A model generated the notes under the pieces. That model had not been told where the DNA came from, ran no database searches, and worked only from the letters and a program-made list of their open reading frames with translations. A program made the position numbers and the translations under genes. A stretch of DNA of 47,719 nucleotides, taken from the NCBI GenBank assembly GCA_910588855.1, contig CAJUSR010000030.1, positions 1-47,719 of the forward strand, given 5' to 3'. The stretch comes from an uncultured Kineothrix sp. GTDB lineage: Bacteria; Bacillota; Clostridia; Lachnospirales; Lachnospiraceae. This document shows, piece by piece, positions 32,378 to 41,070 of the stretch. The number at the start of each line of letters is the position of its first letter. The stretch's first letter is position 1.

Positions 32378-33766
32378 TTGTATTCCGGGAATAGAGATAA
32401 AAGAGAAATGATAAAACGTAAAATAATGGTTGGCTGTATCGCAGCCCTGATAGGAATGGCGGCCCTCTGTGCCTTGACTTCAGTTTTTTCGTCAAGGGGC
32501 AAATCAGGGGAGAGCCGCTTTTGGGGGAAGGCGGCCGTTTGGATGCAGGGGCAGATTAACCGGACATATCTGCCTGTTTTTGCGTTTTTGGAAGAGGAGA
32601 CAGGCATACATAAAAACCCGTTGGATTTGTTCCGGGAAATGATGCTGTCTCAGGTCCCTATATATAAATACAGCGAAGAACAGGCGGGGCTTCGGGTCAG
32701 CATAGAAGATGAAGATACTTATGATTTGCTGATTCGCCAGGAAGGAACCGACGAGGAACGTAAAGGGGTGGAAGACGGTTCTTTGGAATATGGGGAGGAT
32801 GCCCTGCATATTGATAGTGATTTGGAAAAAGCAATGATGGAGGAAAACAATTCCTATAGCGATAAAAATCAAGAAGAGGAGGAAGAGGAGGAAAAGGAGG
32901 AGGAACTGCCAAAGGAAAACAAGGAAACTAGGGAATTTCAGAAAGCCCAGAAGAAAAGCTATGAATATGACTGGAAAAATTTAAAAGAATATGAAGATAT
33001 TGTGTCCGCTTTTTATGCTATTGACAGCACGACCTCGATTACCGACGAACAGTTGAACCTGGAGAACCTGCTGGGAAAGGATATGACGCTGAAAGGGGAT
33101 TTGGAGGGCCCGCAGATATTAATTTACCATACGCACTCGCAGGAGGGATTTGTGGATTCGGTGGAAGGGGATGCCTCTACCACGATTGTGGGGGCTGGGG
33201 ACCGCCTTGCCCAAATCTTAACGGAGAAATACGGATTCCGGGTGCTTCACCATACCGGGCAGTATGATGTGGAGGCGAGGGATTATGCCTATTCCAACTC
33301 GCTTCCTGCCATAGAGCAGGTGCTTGCGGAGAATCCGTCCATAGAAGTGGTGATTGACTTGCATCGGGATGCGGTGGCGGAGGGAAGGAAACTGATGGTC
33401 AACCTACAGGGCAAGCCGACGGCTCAATTCATGTTTTTTAACGGTTTAAGCAGAACCCGCTCAAAAGGGGATATTTCCTATTTGGAAAACCCTTATGTAA
33501 ACGATAATCTGGCATTTTCCTTTCAGGCACAGGTAGCATGCAATGAATATTATCCGGGGCTGGCAAGAAGGATTTATTTAAAGGCATACCGTTATAACAT
33601 GCATTTACGGGCTAAATGTATGCTCATCGAATTGGGCGCCCAGACGAATACGGTGGAAGAAATTATGAATGCCTGCGACCCTTTGGCCCATGTTTTGGCA
33701 AAAGTGCTGTACGGGGAAACCGGTATGCAGGCACGGGAGGCCGCCGGGGTGGAATTGGAGGAATAA
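32378..33766 (+). CDS. spoIIP: stage II sporulation protein P, peptidoglycan amidase/endopeptidase
   Basis: 462 residues from the TTG at 32378, which lies 6 nt after AGAGGTG; the ATG at 32372 touches the ribosome binding site. The N-terminal membrane segment (IMVGCIAALIGMAALCALT) is followed by a long acidic low-complexity linker (EEEEEEEKEEELPKEN). The SpoIIP catalytic domain has YHTHSQE (H251, E256), VVIDLHRDA and a C-terminal LIELGAQTNTVEEI. With SpoIID and SpoIIM it digests septal peptidoglycan during engulfment. The linker is longer and more acidic than in B. subtilis. Lies 61 bp after gpr. Confidence 0.93.
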   Translation: MYSGNRDKREMIKRKIMVGCIAALIGMAALCALTSVFSSRGKSGESRFWGKAAVWMQGQINRTYLPVFAFLEEETGIHKNPLDLFREMMLSQVPIYKYSEEQAGLRVSIEDEDTYDLLIRQEGTDEERKGVEDGSLEYGEDALHIDSDLEKAMMEENNSYSDKNQEEEEEEEKEEELPKENKETREFQKAQKKSYEYDWKNLKEYEDIVSAFYAIDSTTSITDEQLNLENLLGKDMTLKGDLEGPQILIYHTHSQEGFVDSVEGDASTTIVGAGDRLAQILTEKYGFRVLHHTGQYDVEARDYAYSNSLPAIEQVLAENPSIEVVIDLHRDAVAEGRKLMVNLQGKPTAQFMFFNGLSRTRSKGDISYLENPYVNDNLAFSFQAQVACNEYYPGLARRIYLKAYRYNMHLRAKCMLIELGAQTNTVEEIMNACDPLAHVLAKVLYGETGMQAREAAGVELEE

Positions 33767-33879
33767 ACGGAAAGGGCGGAGGGAAGCTTGGGAAAAGGTC
33801 GCCGCAGGGCGCATTTTGATGGGTTTGGAAAGGCAAAAACTGTATCTGGCAGAAAAAGCTTTGTGGAGGCAACATAGCA

Positions 33880-33909
33880 TGGACAATATTGACAGATATA
33901 TGATATACT
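33880..33909 (+). promoter_or_regulatory. possible promoter before lepA
   Basis: TGGACA (33880-33885), 18-bp spacer, TATACT (33904-33909), 67 bp before lepA. The -35 has one mismatch. Confidence 0.45.
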
Positions 33910-33976
33910 GACTCCGATTAAAAGGTATTGCCGGAAAACATAAGGTATAACCGGTATGGAATGACGGAGGAAGCAA

Positions 33977-35791
33977 ATGTCAGGTATAGATCAAAGCAAA
34001 ATCAGGAATTTTTGTATTGTGGCCCACATTGACCACGGGAAATCCACGTTGGCAGACAGGATTATAGAAAAAACGGGTCTTTTGACGAGCAGGGAGATGC
34101 AGTCTCAGGTACTCGATAATATGGATTTGGAGCGGGAAAGGGGAATCACGATTAAAGCCCAGACCGTCCGCATCATTTATCGGGCGAAAGATGGGGAGGA
34201 ATATATCCTTAATTTGATAGATACACCGGGGCATGTGGATTTTAACTATGAGGTGAGCCGGAGCCTGGCGGCCTGCGACGGCGCGATTCTGGTGGTGGAT
34301 GCCGCGCAGGGGATTGAGGCGCAGACACTTGCCAATGTATACCTTGCACTGGATCATGATTTGGACGTGTTTCCTGTGATTAATAAGATAGATTTACCCA
34401 GCGCCCAGCCGCAATGGGTAAAAGATGAGATTGAAGATATCATTGGAATAGAAGCGCAGGATGCGCCGATGATTTCTGCCAAAAACGGGATTGGGATAGA
34501 AGAGGTGTTGGAAGCGGTGGTGACAAAAGTGCCTGCGCCTTCCGGCAGCCCGGACAACCCTTTGCAGGCATTGATATTTGATTCCTTGTATGATTCATAT
34601 AAAGGAGTTATCGTATTTTGCCGCATTAAAGAAGGAAGGGTGAAAAAAGGAACGGAAATCCTGATGATGGCCACCGGGGCAAAAGCGGAAGTGGTGGAAG
34701 TAGGATATTTTGGACCGGGGCAGTTTATCCCCTGCGAGGAATTGTCGGCAGGCATGGTAGGATATATAACGGCTTCCATTAAAAATGTGAAGGATACGGC
34801 GGTGGGGGATACCGTGACGGATGCAAAGAACCCCTGTACGGAGCCTTTGCCCGGTTATAAAAAAGTCAATTCTATGGTATTTTGCGGAATGTACCCGGCG
34901 GACGGGGCAAAGTATCCCGACTTGAGGGATGCCCTTGAAAAATTGCAGTTAAACGATGCTGCCCTGCAATATGAACCGGAGACATCGGTAGCCCTTGGGT
35001 TTGGCTTTCGCTGCGGCTTTTTAGGCTTGTTGCATTTGGAAATTATTCAGGAAAGGCTGGAGAGGGAATATAATCTGGATTTGGTGACTACAGCGCCCGG
35101 GGTTATTTACAGGGTGCATAAGAATAACGGTGATATGGTGGAACTGACGAACCCTACCAACCTTCCGGACCCTACGGAAATTGATTTTATGGAAGAGCCG
35201 ATTGTCAGCGCGGAGATTATGGTGACGACCGAATTTATAGGTTCGATTATGGAACTTTGTCAGGAGCGGAGAGGGCGCTACCTTGGCATGGAATATATTG
35301 AAGAAACAAGGGCTTTGTTAAAGTATGAACTACCTTTGAACGAAATTATTTATGATTTCTTTGATGCATTGAAATCCCGTTCCAGAGGATATGCTTCCTT
35401 CGACTATGATTTGAAGGGATATGAGGAGTCCAAACTGGTGAAACTGGATATTTTGATTAACCGGGAGGAAGTGGATGCGTTATCTTTTATCGTACATGCA
35501 GACAGTGCTTACGACAGGGGCAGGAAAATGTGCGAAAAGTTAAAGGATGAGATTCCGCGCCACTTGTTTGAAATACCGATTCAGGCGGCTGTGGGCGGGA
35601 AGATTATTGCCAGAGAAACGGTAAAGGCGATGCGCAAGGATGTATTGGCAAAATGTTATGGCGGCGATATTACCCGGAAAAAGAAGCTTTTGGAGAAGCA
35701 GAAAGAAGGGAAAAAGCGGATGCGGCAGATTGGGAATGTGGAGATACCGCAGAAGGCTTTTATGAGTGTTTTGAAGCTGGATGACAAATAG
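33977..35791 (+). CDS. lepA: elongation factor 4 (LepA)
   Basis: A 604-residue translational GTPase. Motifs: G1 AHIDHGKSTL, G2 RERGITI, G3 DTPGH, G4 NKID, G5 SAKNG. The EF-G-like domains II, III and V follow (ALGFGFRCGFLGLLHLEIIQ) and the LepA-specific C-terminal domain (KCYGGDITRKKKLLEKQKEG) ends with KLDDK. Length and ends match the family. It acts on the ribosome during initiation or under ionic stress. Ribosome binding site CGGAGGAAG. Followed by hemW after 14 bp, the same pairing as in Bacillus. Confidence 0.97.
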   Translation: MSGIDQSKIRNFCIVAHIDHGKSTLADRIIEKTGLLTSREMQSQVLDNMDLERERGITIKAQTVRIIYRAKDGEEYILNLIDTPGHVDFNYEVSRSLAACDGAILVVDAAQGIEAQTLANVYLALDHDLDVFPVINKIDLPSAQPQWVKDEIEDIIGIEAQDAPMISAKNGIGIEEVLEAVVTKVPAPSGSPDNPLQALIFDSLYDSYKGVIVFCRIKEGRVKKGTEILMMATGAKAEVVEVGYFGPGQFIPCEELSAGMVGYITASIKNVKDTAVGDTVTDAKNPCTEPLPGYKKVNSMVFCGMYPADGAKYPDLRDALEKLQLNDAALQYEPETSVALGFGFRCGFLGLLHLEIIQERLEREYNLDLVTTAPGVIYRVHKNNGDMVELTNPTNLPDPTEIDFMEEPIVSAEIMVTTEFIGSIMELCQERRGRYLGMEYIEETRALLKYELPLNEIIYDFFDALKSRSRGYASFDYDLKGYEESKLVKLDILINREEVDALSFIVHADSAYDRGRKMCEKLKDEIPRHLFEIPIQAAVGGKIIARETVKAMRKDVLAKCYGGDITRKKKLLEKQKEGKKRMRQIGNVEIPQKAFMSVLKLDDK

Positions 35792-35805
35792 AAGGGATTG
35801 AACAA

Positions 35806-36963
35806 GTGAAGAAGCTAGGAATATATGTGCATATTCCGTTTTGCGTACGGAAATGTTTGTATTGTGATTTTTTGTCTTTTCCGGCAGAGGAATGGGAGAA
35901 AGAAAAGTATTTGAGGATCTTGCTTAAGGAGATAGAGGGCGAGGCCCTGCGTTATAAGGATTGGGCGGTAGACAGTGTATTTATTGGAGGCGGAACGCCT
36001 ACGGCATTGACAGGGGAACAGCTCGGCAGGCTGCTGGATGGGCTAAAGAGCGGGTTTTTGCTTGAGGCAGATGCGGAAATTACGATGGAGGCTAATCCGG
36101 GAACGGTAGATAAGGAGAAACTGGAAACATGTTTAAGGGCGGGCGTCAATAGGATAAGTATTGGCGCCCAGTCTTTGCGGGATGAAGAGCTTGCTGCGCT
36201 TGGAAGAGTGCATTCGGCAGAGGAATTTTTTCAGGCATACCAGTGGGCGCGGGAGGCCGGGTTCAGGAATGTGAATGTGGATGTAATGGCAGCTTTGCCT
36301 GGGCAAAAAGTGGAAACATATCTGGATGGCTTAGAGCGAGTGATGGATTTGGGGCCGGAGCATATATCGGCATACAGCCTGATAATAGAGGAGGGAACTC
36401 CTTTTTATGGATGGTATGGGGAGAGTGGAAAGCGTAAGAACGGTATGGCGCAGCTTCCTTCGGAGGAAGAGGAGCGGTTGATGTATGAGCGGACAGGGGA
36501 GCTTTTGGAACAGAGAGGATACTGCCGGTATGAAATATCGAATTATGCCAAATCAGGGTATGAATGCAGGCATAATGTAGGATATTGGAAGCGGCGCGAT
36601 TATGCCGGGTTTGGTCTTGGCGCGTCTTCTATGGTAGGGAATGTGAGGTGGAGGAACCGGCGGGATAAGGAAGGGTATGTGCAATGTATTGAAGAAGGAT
36701 TAGGGAGCGTGAAAGAGGAAATCCAGCCTTTGAGCAAAAAGGAACAAATGGAAGAATTTATGTTTTTGGGGCTGCGTCTGACAACAGGGGTTGGAAAAAA
36801 GGCATTTCAGGAAACGTTTGGTATCCCTATGGAAGAAGTATATGGAGCGGTGATTGGGAAATTAGGCGGACAGGGGCTTTTGGAAGACGGGGAGAGAGTG
36901 AGCCTGACGCCATACGGGCGGGATATCAGTAATTATGTAATGGCTGAATTTTTGCTCCCATAA
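35806..36963 (+). CDS. hemW: HemW radical SAM heme chaperone
   Basis: 385 residues starting at GTG 35806 (MKKLGIYVHIPFC). The radical-SAM cluster motif CxxxCxxC is CVRKCLYC at residues 12-19, and FIGGGTPTAL follows. The family-specific YEISNYAKSGYECRHNVGYW is present, while the extra N-terminal Cys of true HemN is missing, so HemW rather than coproporphyrinogen dehydrogenase. A C-terminal HemN_C-type domain (FMFLGLRLTTGV) is included. HemW proteins bind heme and hand it to target proteins. Likely in one operon with lepA. Confidence 0.93.
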   Translation: MKKLGIYVHIPFCVRKCLYCDFLSFPAEEWEKEKYLRILLKEIEGEALRYKDWAVDSVFIGGGTPTALTGEQLGRLLDGLKSGFLLEADAEITMEANPGTVDKEKLETCLRAGVNRISIGAQSLRDEELAALGRVHSAEEFFQAYQWAREAGFRNVNVDVMAALPGQKVETYLDGLERVMDLGPEHISAYSLIIEEGTPFYGWYGESGKRKNGMAQLPSEEEERLMYERTGELLEQRGYCRYEISNYAKSGYECRHNVGYWKRRDYAGFGLGASSMVGNVRWRNRRDKEGYVQCIEEGLGSVKEEIQPLSKKEQMEEFMFLGLRLTTGVGKKAFQETFGIPMEEVYGAVIGKLGGQGLLEDGERVSLTPYGRDISNYVMAEFLLP

Positions 36964-37046
36964 TAGGACAGTCTTCCACTAGAAGGACATAAGCGGAAGC
37001 TGGAAATAATGGGTTGTTTGATTTCCGGGCGGGGTGAAAAATTTTG

Positions 37047-37075
37047 TTGACAAAACATGGCAGATTGCATATTCT
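37047..37075 (+). promoter_or_regulatory. promoter of the cysE-cysS operon
   Basis: TTGACA (37047-37052), 17-bp spacer, TATTCT (37070-37075). It starts the T-box leader; the expected transcription start is ~37082. Confidence 0.8.
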
Positions 37076-37081
37076 GTGATA

Positions 37082-37380
37082 AGAAGAACTTTAGAAAAAG
37101 AAGCAGAAAGGTGATGAACGGAAAGAGTACATTACCGGAGGGTCAAAGAGAGGGAGAGCCGTTGGCTGAAAGCAATCCTGGCCGGAAGATAGTGGAAGTG
37201 CATCCGTGAGCTGATACGGGGAAAGGCGTGGGTTGGTCCGGTATCCGTATACGGGAGAGGCACGTTAAGCCAAACGAGGGGAAGATGGAAAAGGAAATGT
37301 ACCATCTTTCATAAGAGTGGAACCGCGGGTAGCCCCGTCTCTTAATTTTAACGCGAGTTAGGATAGAGGCGGGGTTTTTT
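37082..37380 (+). promoter_or_regulatory. T-box riboswitch, cysteine type
   Basis: A ~300-nt leader. The T-box core AGAGTGGAACCGCGGG is at 37314-37329 and pairs with the acceptor end of uncharged tRNA. A terminator hairpin (CCCCGTCTCT / AGAGGCGGGG, 37333-37374) followed by TTTTTT competes with it. In stem I the triplet UGC at 37199-37201, followed by A, is in the position of a specifier codon and reads Cys. This fits the downstream genes cysE and cysS: low charged tRNA-Cys would increase cysteine synthesis and charging. Confidence 0.92.
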
Positions 37381-37440
37381 GGATATCAAAAGGTCTGAAT
37401 CCTGTTGTTGTAAAAACAATTTCTGCATGGAGGCATGAGT

Positions 37441-38133
37441 ATGGGAATGATAAAAAGACTGAAAGAGGAAGTTGCCGTAATCAGGCAGAGGGACCCTGCC
37501 ATCCATACGGCGATGGAGGTATTTTTGTATCCCAGCTTTAAGGTGATGATGCATTACCGGCTGGCGCATAAATTGTATTTGAAAAAGCATTATTTCCTTG
37601 CAAGGTGGGTATCCCAGAGGGGGGTGCGCAAGACAGGGATTGAAATCCACCCGGGGGCGGTGATTGGGAAAGGGTTTTTTATCGACCATGGGAATGGAGT
37701 GATTATCGGTGAAACGGCAGTGATTGGGGATAATGTAACCTTATATCAGGGCGTTACATTGGGAGGAACCGGGAAAGAACACGGAAAGCGCCATCCGACA
37801 GTAGGAAATAACGTGATGATAAGCGCAGGCGCAAAGGTGTTAGGATCTTTCAAAATTGGGGATAATTCTAAAATAGGGGCGGGGAGCGTAGTATTGAACG
37901 AAGTGCCGCCCGGCTCTACGGTAGTGGGCGTGCCCGGGCGGGTAGTGAAGAGGAAAAAGCAGTGCCTGCCGCAGGAGGAAATGGATCATACGAATTTGCC
38001 GGATCCGGTGAAGGAGGATATTGCCAACTTGCAGAAGGCAAACAGCGAGCTGACGAACCGGCTGCTGGAGCTGGAAAGAGTTGTGAAACAGATGAAAAGG
38101 AAGGAGCAGAAGCAGAAGGATGAAAATTTATAA
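37441..38133 (+). CDS. cysE: serine O-acetyltransferase
   Basis: 230 residues from ATG 37441, 7 nt after GGAGG (an ATG two codons earlier is too close to the site). N-terminal helices carry the family stretch MHYRLAHKLYLKKHYFLARW; then a left-handed beta-helix of hexapeptide repeats (IEIHPGAVIGKGFFIDHGNG, VIIGETAVIGDNVTLYQGVT, GAGSVVLNEVPPGSTVVGVP). The HGNGVVIGE-type His/Glu region of the active site is intact. It acetylates serine with acetyl-CoA, the first step to cysteine. The C-terminus is a coiled tail (NSELTNRLLELERVVKQMKR). Overlaps cysS by 14 bp. Confidence 0.95.
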   Translation: MGMIKRLKEEVAVIRQRDPAIHTAMEVFLYPSFKVMMHYRLAHKLYLKKHYFLARWVSQRGVRKTGIEIHPGAVIGKGFFIDHGNGVIIGETAVIGDNVTLYQGVTLGGTGKEHGKRHPTVGNNVMISAGAKVLGSFKIGDNSKIGAGSVVLNEVPPGSTVVGVPGRVVKRKKQCLPQEEMDHTNLPDPVKEDIANLQKANSELTNRLLELERVVKQMKRKEQKQKDENL

Positions 38134-39529
38134 TACGTTGTCGAAGAAAAAAGAGGAATTTGTACCTATTGAAGAAGGAAAGGTTAAGATGTATGTATGC
38201 GGGCCTACCGTCTATAATTTGATTCATATCGGGAATGCACGGCCGATGATTGTATTTGATACGGTAAGAAGATATATGGAGCATAAAGGGTTTGAAGTAA
38301 ATTATGTATCCAATTTTACGGACGTGGATGACAAAATCATTAAAAAGGCAGTGGAAGAAGGGGTGGATGCCGCTGTGGTTTCCCAGCGGTATATTGAGGA
38401 ATGTAAAAAGGATATGGCGGCGATGAATGTGAAACCGGCGACTACCCATCCTTTGGCTACCAATGAAATCGGCGGAATGCTGGATATGATTGAAACCTTG
38501 ATGGAAAAGGGCTATGCCTATAAAGCGGAAGATGGAACCGTTTATTTCAGAACCCGCAATTTTAAGGAATACGGGAAACTTTCCCATAAGAATCTGGATG
38601 ATTTGCAGGGAGGGAACCGCTCCTTGTTAGTGTCCGGGGCGGAGCAGAAAGAAGATGGGCTTGATTTTGTGCTTTGGAAGCCGAAGAAAGAGGGGGAGCC
38701 TTATTGGGAATCCCCTTGGTGCTGCGGGCGTCCCGGCTGGCATATTGAATGTTCGGTAATGAGCAAAAAATACCTTGGGGAAGAAATCGATATTCACGCA
38801 GGAGGGGAGGATTTGGTATTCCCTCATCATGAAAACGAGATTGCCCAGTCAGAAGCGGCGAATGGGAAAACTTTTGCCAAATATTGGATGCACAATGCAT
38901 TTTTGAATATAGACAACAGGAAGATGTCAAAATCGGCAGGGAATTTCTTTACCGTACGGGATATCAGCGAAAAGTACGATTTGCAGGCGCTCCGGTTCTT
39001 TATGCTTTCTGCCCATTACAGAAGCCCGTTGAACTTTAGCGGGGAACTAATGGAGGCGGCGAAAAACGGGTATGAAAGAATCGTTACCAGCGTAGGTAAT
39101 CTAAGCTATTTGGCAGAAAACGGGGCAGACGGGGAATTGAGCGAAGAAGAAAAAGGGCTTTTGGAGGAAGCCAAAGGGTTTGAAACCAAGTTCGATGAGG
39201 CGATGGATGATGATTTTAATACGGCGGATGCGATTGCGGCTATATTTGAGTTGGTAAAGTTTGCTAATACCTATGCCGGGGAAGGCCGCAGCAAGGAGTT
39301 CCTGGAAGCATTAAAGCAAAAAATCGTCTCTTTATCGGATATTTGCGGGCTGATTGTGGAAAAGAAGGAAGAATTGTTGGACGCGGATATTGAATCGCTG
39401 ATTGCAGAACGTCAGGAAGCGCGGAAAGCGAAAAATTTTGCAAGGGCAGATGAAATCCGTAAGGAATTATTGGACAAAGGGATTCTTTTAGAGGATACCC
39501 GAGAGGGTGTAAAATGGAAGAGAGCGTAA
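38120..39529 (+). CDS. cysS: cysteinyl-tRNA synthetase
   Basis: A 469-residue class I synthetase. KMYVCGPTVYNLIHIGNARP holds the zinc-ligand Cys and the HIGH motif (HIGN). Further zinc ligands lie in WHIECS and AGGEDLVFPHHENE. The KMSKS loop is RKMSKSAGN. The DALR-type C-terminal domain ends in RREL-like helices (IADEIRKELLDKGILLEDT). It attaches Cys to tRNA-Cys and is controlled by the upstream T-box. Its ATG lies inside cysE with AGAAGG just upstream, so the two are translationally coupled. Confidence 0.97.
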   Translation: MKIYNTLSKKKEEFVPIEEGKVKMYVCGPTVYNLIHIGNARPMIVFDTVRRYMEHKGFEVNYVSNFTDVDDKIIKKAVEEGVDAAVVSQRYIEECKKDMAAMNVKPATTHPLATNEIGGMLDMIETLMEKGYAYKAEDGTVYFRTRNFKEYGKLSHKNLDDLQGGNRSLLVSGAEQKEDGLDFVLWKPKKEGEPYWESPWCCGRPGWHIECSVMSKKYLGEEIDIHAGGEDLVFPHHENEIAQSEAANGKTFAKYWMHNAFLNIDNRKMSKSAGNFFTVRDISEKYDLQALRFFMLSAHYRSPLNFSGELMEAAKNGYERIVTSVGNLSYLAENGADGELSEEEKGLLEEAKGFETKFDEAMDDDFNTADAIAAIFELVKFANTYAGEGRSKEFLEALKQKIVSLSDICGLIVEKKEELLDADIESLIAERQEARKAKNFARADEIRKELLDKGILLEDTREGVKWKRA

Positions 39530-39954
39530 GCCTGATTGGGCAATTGAAAAAAGAATTTGATTGTAAAGAAGTGGATGTCCGGACATATTCGCCTCTGGCG
39601 CTGGCATATATCGGGGATAGCATTTACGATGTGATTATCCGTACGGTGCTTGTGGAAAGAGGGAACCAAAGCGTCAACCGACTGCATAAGGCGGCAATCC
39701 GTTTTGTGAATGCGGGAACACAGGCGAGGATGATAGAGGCTTTACAGGAGGAACTGACAGAGGAAGAGCAGAGTGTCTACCGGAGAGGGAGGAACGCGAA
39801 AACATGCTCTACGGCAAAGAATGCGTCGGTAACCGATTACCGGAAGGCGACAGGGATGGAAGCTTTGCTTGGGTATCTGTACCTTCAGGAAAGGATGGGG
39901 CGTGCGATTGAACTGGTGAAGCTGGGGATTGGGCATTTGGAAATGGAAATATGA
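39514..39954 (+). CDS. mrnC: Mini-ribonuclease III
   Basis: 146 residues with an RNase III-type catalytic domain only, no dsRNA-binding domain. LALAYIGDSIYDVIIRTVLV has the metal-binding Asp, and EEQSVYRRGRNAKTCSTAKN with ASVTDYRKATGMEALLGYLY carries the second half of the active site. It matures 23S rRNA ends in Firmicutes. Its start overlaps cysS by 16 bp, as commonly seen in this conserved cluster. Confidence 0.95.
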   Translation: MEESVSLIGQLKKEFDCKEVDVRTYSPLALAYIGDSIYDVIIRTVLVERGNQSVNRLHKAAIRFVNAGTQARMIEALQEELTEEEQSVYRRGRNAKTCSTAKNASVTDYRKATGMEALLGYLYLQERMGRAIELVKLGIGHLEMEI

Positions 39955-40042
39955 ATATTTGCTTAAGAATCATTTAATTTTTGGGAAAAATGTGGATGTT
40001 TTTAAGAATACGGTTATATAATGGGAAAGGAAGAGAAAAGAG

Positions 40043-40783
40043 ATGAGATACGAGGAATTTACAATTGAAGGCAGACATGCGGTAATCGAGGCATTTCGTT
40101 CGGGGAAGACCATTGACAAGATTTTTATTCAGGACGGATGCAAGGACGGGCCGATAGAGACGATAAAGAGGGAGGCGAAGAAGCACGACTGTATTATCCG
40201 GTTTGTAACGAAAGAACGGTTGAGCCAGATGTCGGAAACGGGGAAACATCAAGGTGTGATTGCTTATGCGGCAGCCTATGAATACGCCCAGATAGAGGAC
40301 ATCCTTAAGCGTGCCAAAGAAAAAGGGGAACCGCCTTTCCTTATCCTTTTGGATAATATTGAAGATCCCCACAACTTGGGGGCGATTATCCGGACGGCTA
40401 ACCTTTCGGGCGCACATGGGGTCATTATCCCCAAAAACAGGGCAGCCGGGTTAACGGCAGCAGTGGCAAGGGCATCTGCCGGGGCATTGAATTATACGCC
40501 GGTAGCGAAGGTGACCAATTTAACGAAAACCATAGAGGAATTGAAAAAACAGGGCTTATGGTTCGTATGTGCGGATATGGACGGTACGCCCATGTACCAG
40601 TTGGATTTAAAAGGACCCATAGGGCTTGTGATAGGCAGCGAGGGGGAAGGCGTAGGGCGTATGGTAAAAAAATCCTGCGACTTCATAGCTTCCATTCCGA
40701 TGAAAGGGGAAATTGATTCCCTGAATGCATCGGTAGCTGCCGGAGTGTTGGCTTATGAAATCGTAAGGCAGAGGATGGGATAA
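40043..40783 (+). CDS. rlmB: 23S rRNA 2'-O-ribose methyltransferase (TrmH/SpoU family)
   Basis: 246 residues. The N-terminal substrate-binding domain (EEFTIEGRHAVIEAFRSGKT) is followed by a SpoU knot domain with motif 1 NLGAIIRTANLSGAHGVIIP, motif 2 GLVIGSEGEGVGRMVKKSCD and motif 3 IPMKGEIDSLNASVAAGVLA. It corresponds to YacO of B. subtilis. Placed 88 bp after mrnC with ribosome binding site GGAAAGGAAGAG. Confidence 0.93.
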   Translation: MRYEEFTIEGRHAVIEAFRSGKTIDKIFIQDGCKDGPIETIKREAKKHDCIIRFVTKERLSQMSETGKHQGVIAYAAAYEYAQIEDILKRAKEKGEPPFLILLDNIEDPHNLGAIIRTANLSGAHGVIIPKNRAAGLTAAVARASAGALNYTPVAKVTNLTKTIEELKKQGLWFVCADMDGTPMYQLDLKGPIGLVIGSEGEGVGRMVKKSCDFIASIPMKGEIDSLNASVAAGVLAYEIVRQRMG

Positions 40784-40877
40784 GGCTTTGATGGGATATG
40801 ATAGATATGCCAGTCTATGATAAGTTATGGCAGGCTATTATAAGATTTCATAAGTTATGATAAGCTTATAATATTTT

Positions 40878-41003
40878 ACCATATAGGAAAGTTCTCCGAA
40901 TTTCCTATATGGTGAAAAGAAATTATCGCACTGCGGCGGAGGGGGAGTATGTCGCTGCCGCGCCCTACCGCAGGCGGAGAATCCTGCAAGCAGGATTTTT
41001 TTT
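40878..41003 (+). repeat. hairpin repeat element, copy B
   Basis: A second copy of the element at 29,561. The opening stem is perfect here (ACCATATAGGAAA / TTTCCTATATGGT, 13 bp). The middle (ATTATCGCACTGCGGCGGAG) and the ending hairpin AATCCTGC..GCAGGATT plus TTTTTT are conserved. Differences between the copies in the opening stem fall mainly at positions still able to wobble-pair, which favours a functional fold. Confidence 0.75.
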
Positions 41004-41022
41004 ATAAATTATAGGGGTCTTA

Positions 41023-41058
41023 GTATAAGTAAGAGTATAAGTAAGAGTATAAGTAAGG
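41023..41058 (+). repeat. 12-bp tandem repeat, three copies
   Basis: GTATAAGTAAGA three times (the last ends in G), directly before the ribosome binding site of the SGNH gene. Such a repeat can change copy number by slippage and so alter spacing between promoter and start. Confidence 0.85.
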
Positions 41059-41070
41059 CGGGAGTAGGTT

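Noticed and set aside
32336..32380. Upstream start of spoIIP at 32336
   Set aside because: No ribosome binding site there; AGAGGTG supports the TTG at 32378.
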